A DNA stretch of 7,136 bases from the NCBI GenBank assembly GCA_018813405.1, contig JAHJBW010000197.1, positions 1 through 7,136 of the forward strand, given 5' to 3'. The stretch comes from Candidatus Margulisiibacteriota bacterium. Its GTDB lineage: Bacteria > Margulisbacteria > WOR-1 > XYC2-FULL-46-14 > JAHJBW01. Positions within the stretch are counted from its first letter, which is position 1, and every line of letters starts with the position of its first letter. The translations under genes and the position numbers were made by a program. Below are positions 5,666-7,136 of the stretch, piece by piece. The notes below the pieces were generated by a model. The model was not told the origin of the DNA, did not search any database, and worked only from the letters and a program-made list of their open reading frames with translations.

Positions 5666-6545
5666 TCTTGCTATTATACCACTTACTATATATATGCAAC
5701 ATCCGGTATTTATCAAAGCCCATCTCGAACGACGGTTCTATATAAGGCCAGCGCATGCAGGAAGAACAGATATCCTCCCTACCCTGCCTGCCGCCCTGAT
5801 TGTAAAGGCAGGGTCCCACTTCCTTGAGGTCCGGCAAAAGAGTGAGCACTGCCTGAGAAGCCCTGCATCGAGGCAAAAGGACACTATTCCCGCGATTCCT
5901 GGCAAATTCCAGCACAGCCATATCAAGCCTTACGCTTTTCCTTTTGAAAAAATAGCGTATATGCCGGACAGTGTCCTTATCAAACCCCTGGGTGCCATTA
6001 AAATCATAGACCGGGTTAAGCTGTAGAATTGTTCCGTGTTTTTCCGCCAGCTCAACGGCTTCGGGAAGATATAGCACGCTATCGCGGGTCATGGTAAAAA
6101 AGAGTATCGCCTTTTCGCCAAGTTCCCTGGCGGTCTTAAGGCTCGATATAAGTTCCGAGAAGCTTTCGATCCCCCGGGAACGGTCATGCGCATCGGCAGA
6201 TGGATAGTCCATCGCGAAACATATCTCGTCAGAGAGGCCCCTCAATTCTTTTGCGCGATCGGGATATACGATGCCATTGGTAAAAAGCCTTATAAATATA
6301 CCAAGTTCTTTGGCTTTCTCAATTACTCGGGGTAAATGCTCTACTAACAAGGGCTCTCCGCCATCAATGTTCAATATTTGTATCCCGCGTTTCTTGAGCT
6401 CCTCAAGCTTTATTCCGATCCCCTGCTTGTCCTCCGAAGCTCGAAGATCATAGGAGGAATATCCCGAGCTTTGCCATACCTGGCAAAACTCACACGTGTC
6501 ATTGCATTGGAAGGTAATATAAAAATTGCATATTCTGGGGTTCAT
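5613..6545 (-). CDS. Radical SAM enzyme with C-terminal Cys cluster; palindrome-derived tail
   Basis: The 310-residue protein carries the iron-sulfur motif Cys14-x3-Cys18-x2-Cys21 near its start. It has DGGEPLL (61-67), the SAM-binding loop, and LFTNGI (88-92 region). This is the MoaA/PqqE-type radical SAM architecture, in which a reduced 4Fe-4S cluster cleaves SAM to start radical chemistry. Cysteines 227, 246, 260 and 263 form a SPASM/twitch-like C-terminal cluster region that may bind a second cluster. The substrate is unknown, and no precursor peptide gene is visible. Residues 295-310 (LTPRPPLLPREGQQRG) and the stop come entirely from the palindrome at 5610-5665. The native C-terminus was therefore probably a little different. 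The ATG overlaps the permease stop as ATGA and has no good ribosome-binding site of its own, which points to translational coupling. Confidence 0.9.
   Translation of the reverse strand: MNPRICNFYITFQCNDTCEFCQVWQSSGYSSYDLRASEDKQGIGIKLEELKKRGIQILNIDGGEPLLVEHLPRVIEKAKELGIFIRLFTNGIVYPDRAKELRGLSDEICFAMDYPSADAHDRSRGIESFSELISSLKTARELGEKAILFFTMTRDSVLYLPEAVELAEKHGTILQLNPVYDFNGTQGFDKDTVRHIRYFFKRKSVRLDMAVLEFARNRGNSVLLPRCRASQAVLTLLPDLKEVGPCLYNQGGRQGREDICSSCMRWPYIEPSFEMGFDKYRMLHIYSKWYNSKKLTPRPPLLPREGQQRG
5673..5681 (-). promoter_or_regulatory. Extended -10 promoter inside the radical SAM gene, facing the glycosyltransferase
   Basis: On the minus strand TG-G-TATAAT (5681-5673) is a perfect extended -10 element. 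It doubles as codons for Trp289-Tyr290-Asn291 of the radical SAM protein. No convincing -35 is present; TTGCAT lies 15 bases upstream. Transcription would start near 5666-5667, just before the palindrome. The whole 56-bp hairpin would then form the 5' leader of a glycosyltransferase-kinase-receiver message. Confidence 0.4.
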
Positions 6546-7057
6546 ACGGTTTTAAATTTAGGCAAGAACATTCCGGCCAGGCCCGTGGCAAATACGATAA
6601 CGCCCAGCAGGGCAATGGCAGAAAGCACCCCCCAGAAGTCAGCAATAATACCAAAGAGGACAACAGGGAAAGTAAAAGCGGAGTTGATGAGCATGTTCTG
6701 CACTCCAAACACCCTTCCCCTCAGCTGGCGGGGGATCTTGTGCTGAAGGATGGTCTGGATGGTTGAGGTGATGCAAATGTTGCCCACGCCAAGGAGAAAG
6801 ATCAAAAATAGCGCCAGGTTAAGGTCTTTTACCATGGAAAGCCATATAAGTACGGCGCCAGAGAAGAGAAAACTGGCAACAACAATGGTCCCCTTATTGA
6901 AATAGCGGCTCAATCTGTTAAGCAGCCACATGCCAAAAAGCATACCAACCCCCACCGCCAGGATGAGGTAGCCGAAATTTTTGTCGCCTATCTTGATAAC
7001 GTCGTTGGCATAGGATATGGCCAGCAGGGAAAGCGTGGCAATAGCGGCGGCGGCCAC
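6542..7057 (-). CDS. MFS permease, C-terminal half only (5' end broken)
   Basis: The frame gives 171 residues from a GTG at 7057 and stays open only to 7069, where TGA (7072-7070) blocks it. Six membrane helices are visible (about residues 1-17, 28-47, 56-75, 80-103, 122-142 and 144-166). The loop P109-R-Q-L-R-G-R115 between the fourth and fifth is typical of MFS drug/siderophore-type exporters (MFS_3/EntS-like). A complete permease has about 400 residues and 12 helices, so this is helices 7-12 without the N-terminal half. The missing part is replaced beyond about 7070 by unrelated AT-rich sequence. Either the gene is a truncated remnant or the contig end is misjoined. The GTG is not a believable native start. 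The stop overlaps the radical SAM ATG by four bases (ATGA), so the original gene probably headed the operon or lay within it. Confidence 0.75.
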   Translation of the reverse strand: MAAAAIATLSLLAISYANDVIKIGDKNFGYLILAVGVGMLFGMWLLNRLSRYFNKGTIVVASFLFSGAVLIWLSMVKDLNLALFLIFLLGVGNICITSTIQTILQHKIPRQLRGRVFGVQNMLINSAFTFPVVLFGIIADFWGVLSAIALLGVIVFATGLAGMFLPKFKTV

Positions 7058-7061
7058 AGCG

Positions 7062-7136
7062 ATGACAGTTCAGGATAATACTAATTTTGCTGATAATGAT
7101 TGGTTTATTGTAGGAGAAGTTGGAGATGCTGAAACA
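7062..7136 (+). CDS. Start or fragment of an unrelated AT-rich coding sequence, running off the right edge
   Basis: From an ATG at 7062 the + strand is open to the end of the window, reading MTVQDNTNFADNDWFIVGEV and then GDAET. Positions 7071-7136 are about one-third G+C, whereas the permease side is clearly GC-rich. The acidic, Asn/Asp-rich peptide looks like genuine protein rather than chance. No ribosome-binding site precedes the ATG, and the frame is also open upstream, so the true start is unknown. No family is recognised from 25 residues. The sharp change of composition and coding strand at about 7070 makes an assembly join or recent insertion likely. Confidence 0.35.
   Translation, partial: MTVQDNTNFADNDWFIVGEVGDAET

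Noticed and set aside
5556..6026. Open + strand frame of 156 codons over the palindrome and radical SAM gene
   Set aside because: It is antisense to the radical SAM gene. The peptide is low-quality and partly made by the palindrome.
1..7136. tRNA, rRNA, riboswitch or CRISPR array
   Set aside because: No cloverleaf, conserved ribosomal segment, riboswitch core or regularly spaced direct repeats were seen by eye; gaps between genes are 66 bases or less.

Overview
This is a 7.1 kb piece of bacterial chromosome with moderate GC content, tightly packed genes, Shine-Dalgarno sites and TGA used as a stop (standard bacterial code). It has no phage, plasmid or CRISPR content. The gene types (a DUF4015 pseudo-glycosidase, a 7TM-PAS sensor, a lone receiver, and a GC-rich palindrome that adds a protein tail) would suit an uncultured candidate-phylum bacterium such as Margulisbacteria/WOR-1. 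That placement is a guess from general impression, not something the sequence proves.

Layout. At 1-101 (-) is the start of a CCA-adding enzyme/poly(A) polymerase gene, cut by the window edge. It diverges from a + strand group: a secreted or membrane-anchored DUF4015 protein (165-1244) and two small paralogous four-helix membrane proteins (1290-1700 and 1767-2195). This group meets a long minus-strand operon tail to tail, with a 14-base overlap of coding ends. In transcription order the operon reads: C-terminal half of an MFS permease (7057-6542), radical SAM enzyme (6545-5613), family-4 glycosyltransferase (5594-4437), 7TM-PAS histidine-kinase-like protein (4436-2568) and single-domain response regulator (2550-2182). 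Spacings run from a 4-base ATGA overlap to 18 bases, so co-transcription is likely. The last ~70 bases (about 7062-7136) look like a different, AT-rich coding sequence on the + strand. They break the permease gene, so this is either a real rearrangement or an assembly chimera.

Main points of interest. (1) The kinase-like protein has lost the phospho-accepting His (Asn410, followed by Gln instead of Glu) and also departs from consensus in the G1 and G2 ATP-binding boxes. Its partner receiver keeps all catalytic residues. This looks like a pseudokinase/receiver pair placed behind a glycosyltransferase. (2) A 56-bp GC-rich palindrome supplies the last 16 residues and stop codon of the radical SAM protein. 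It may also form a 5' hairpin on a transcript from an extended -10 promoter inside that gene, which would drive the glycosyltransferase/kinase/receiver genes. (3) The two small membrane proteins are paralogues, and each is itself an internal duplication of a two-helix unit. (4) The divergent pair at the left end has promoter spacing that fits leaderless mRNAs.

How the genes may work together (inference): the operon couples envelope or glycan chemistry (glycosyltransferase, perhaps the radical SAM enzyme and the permease) to a membrane sensor and receiver. No substrate or signal can be read from the sequence.
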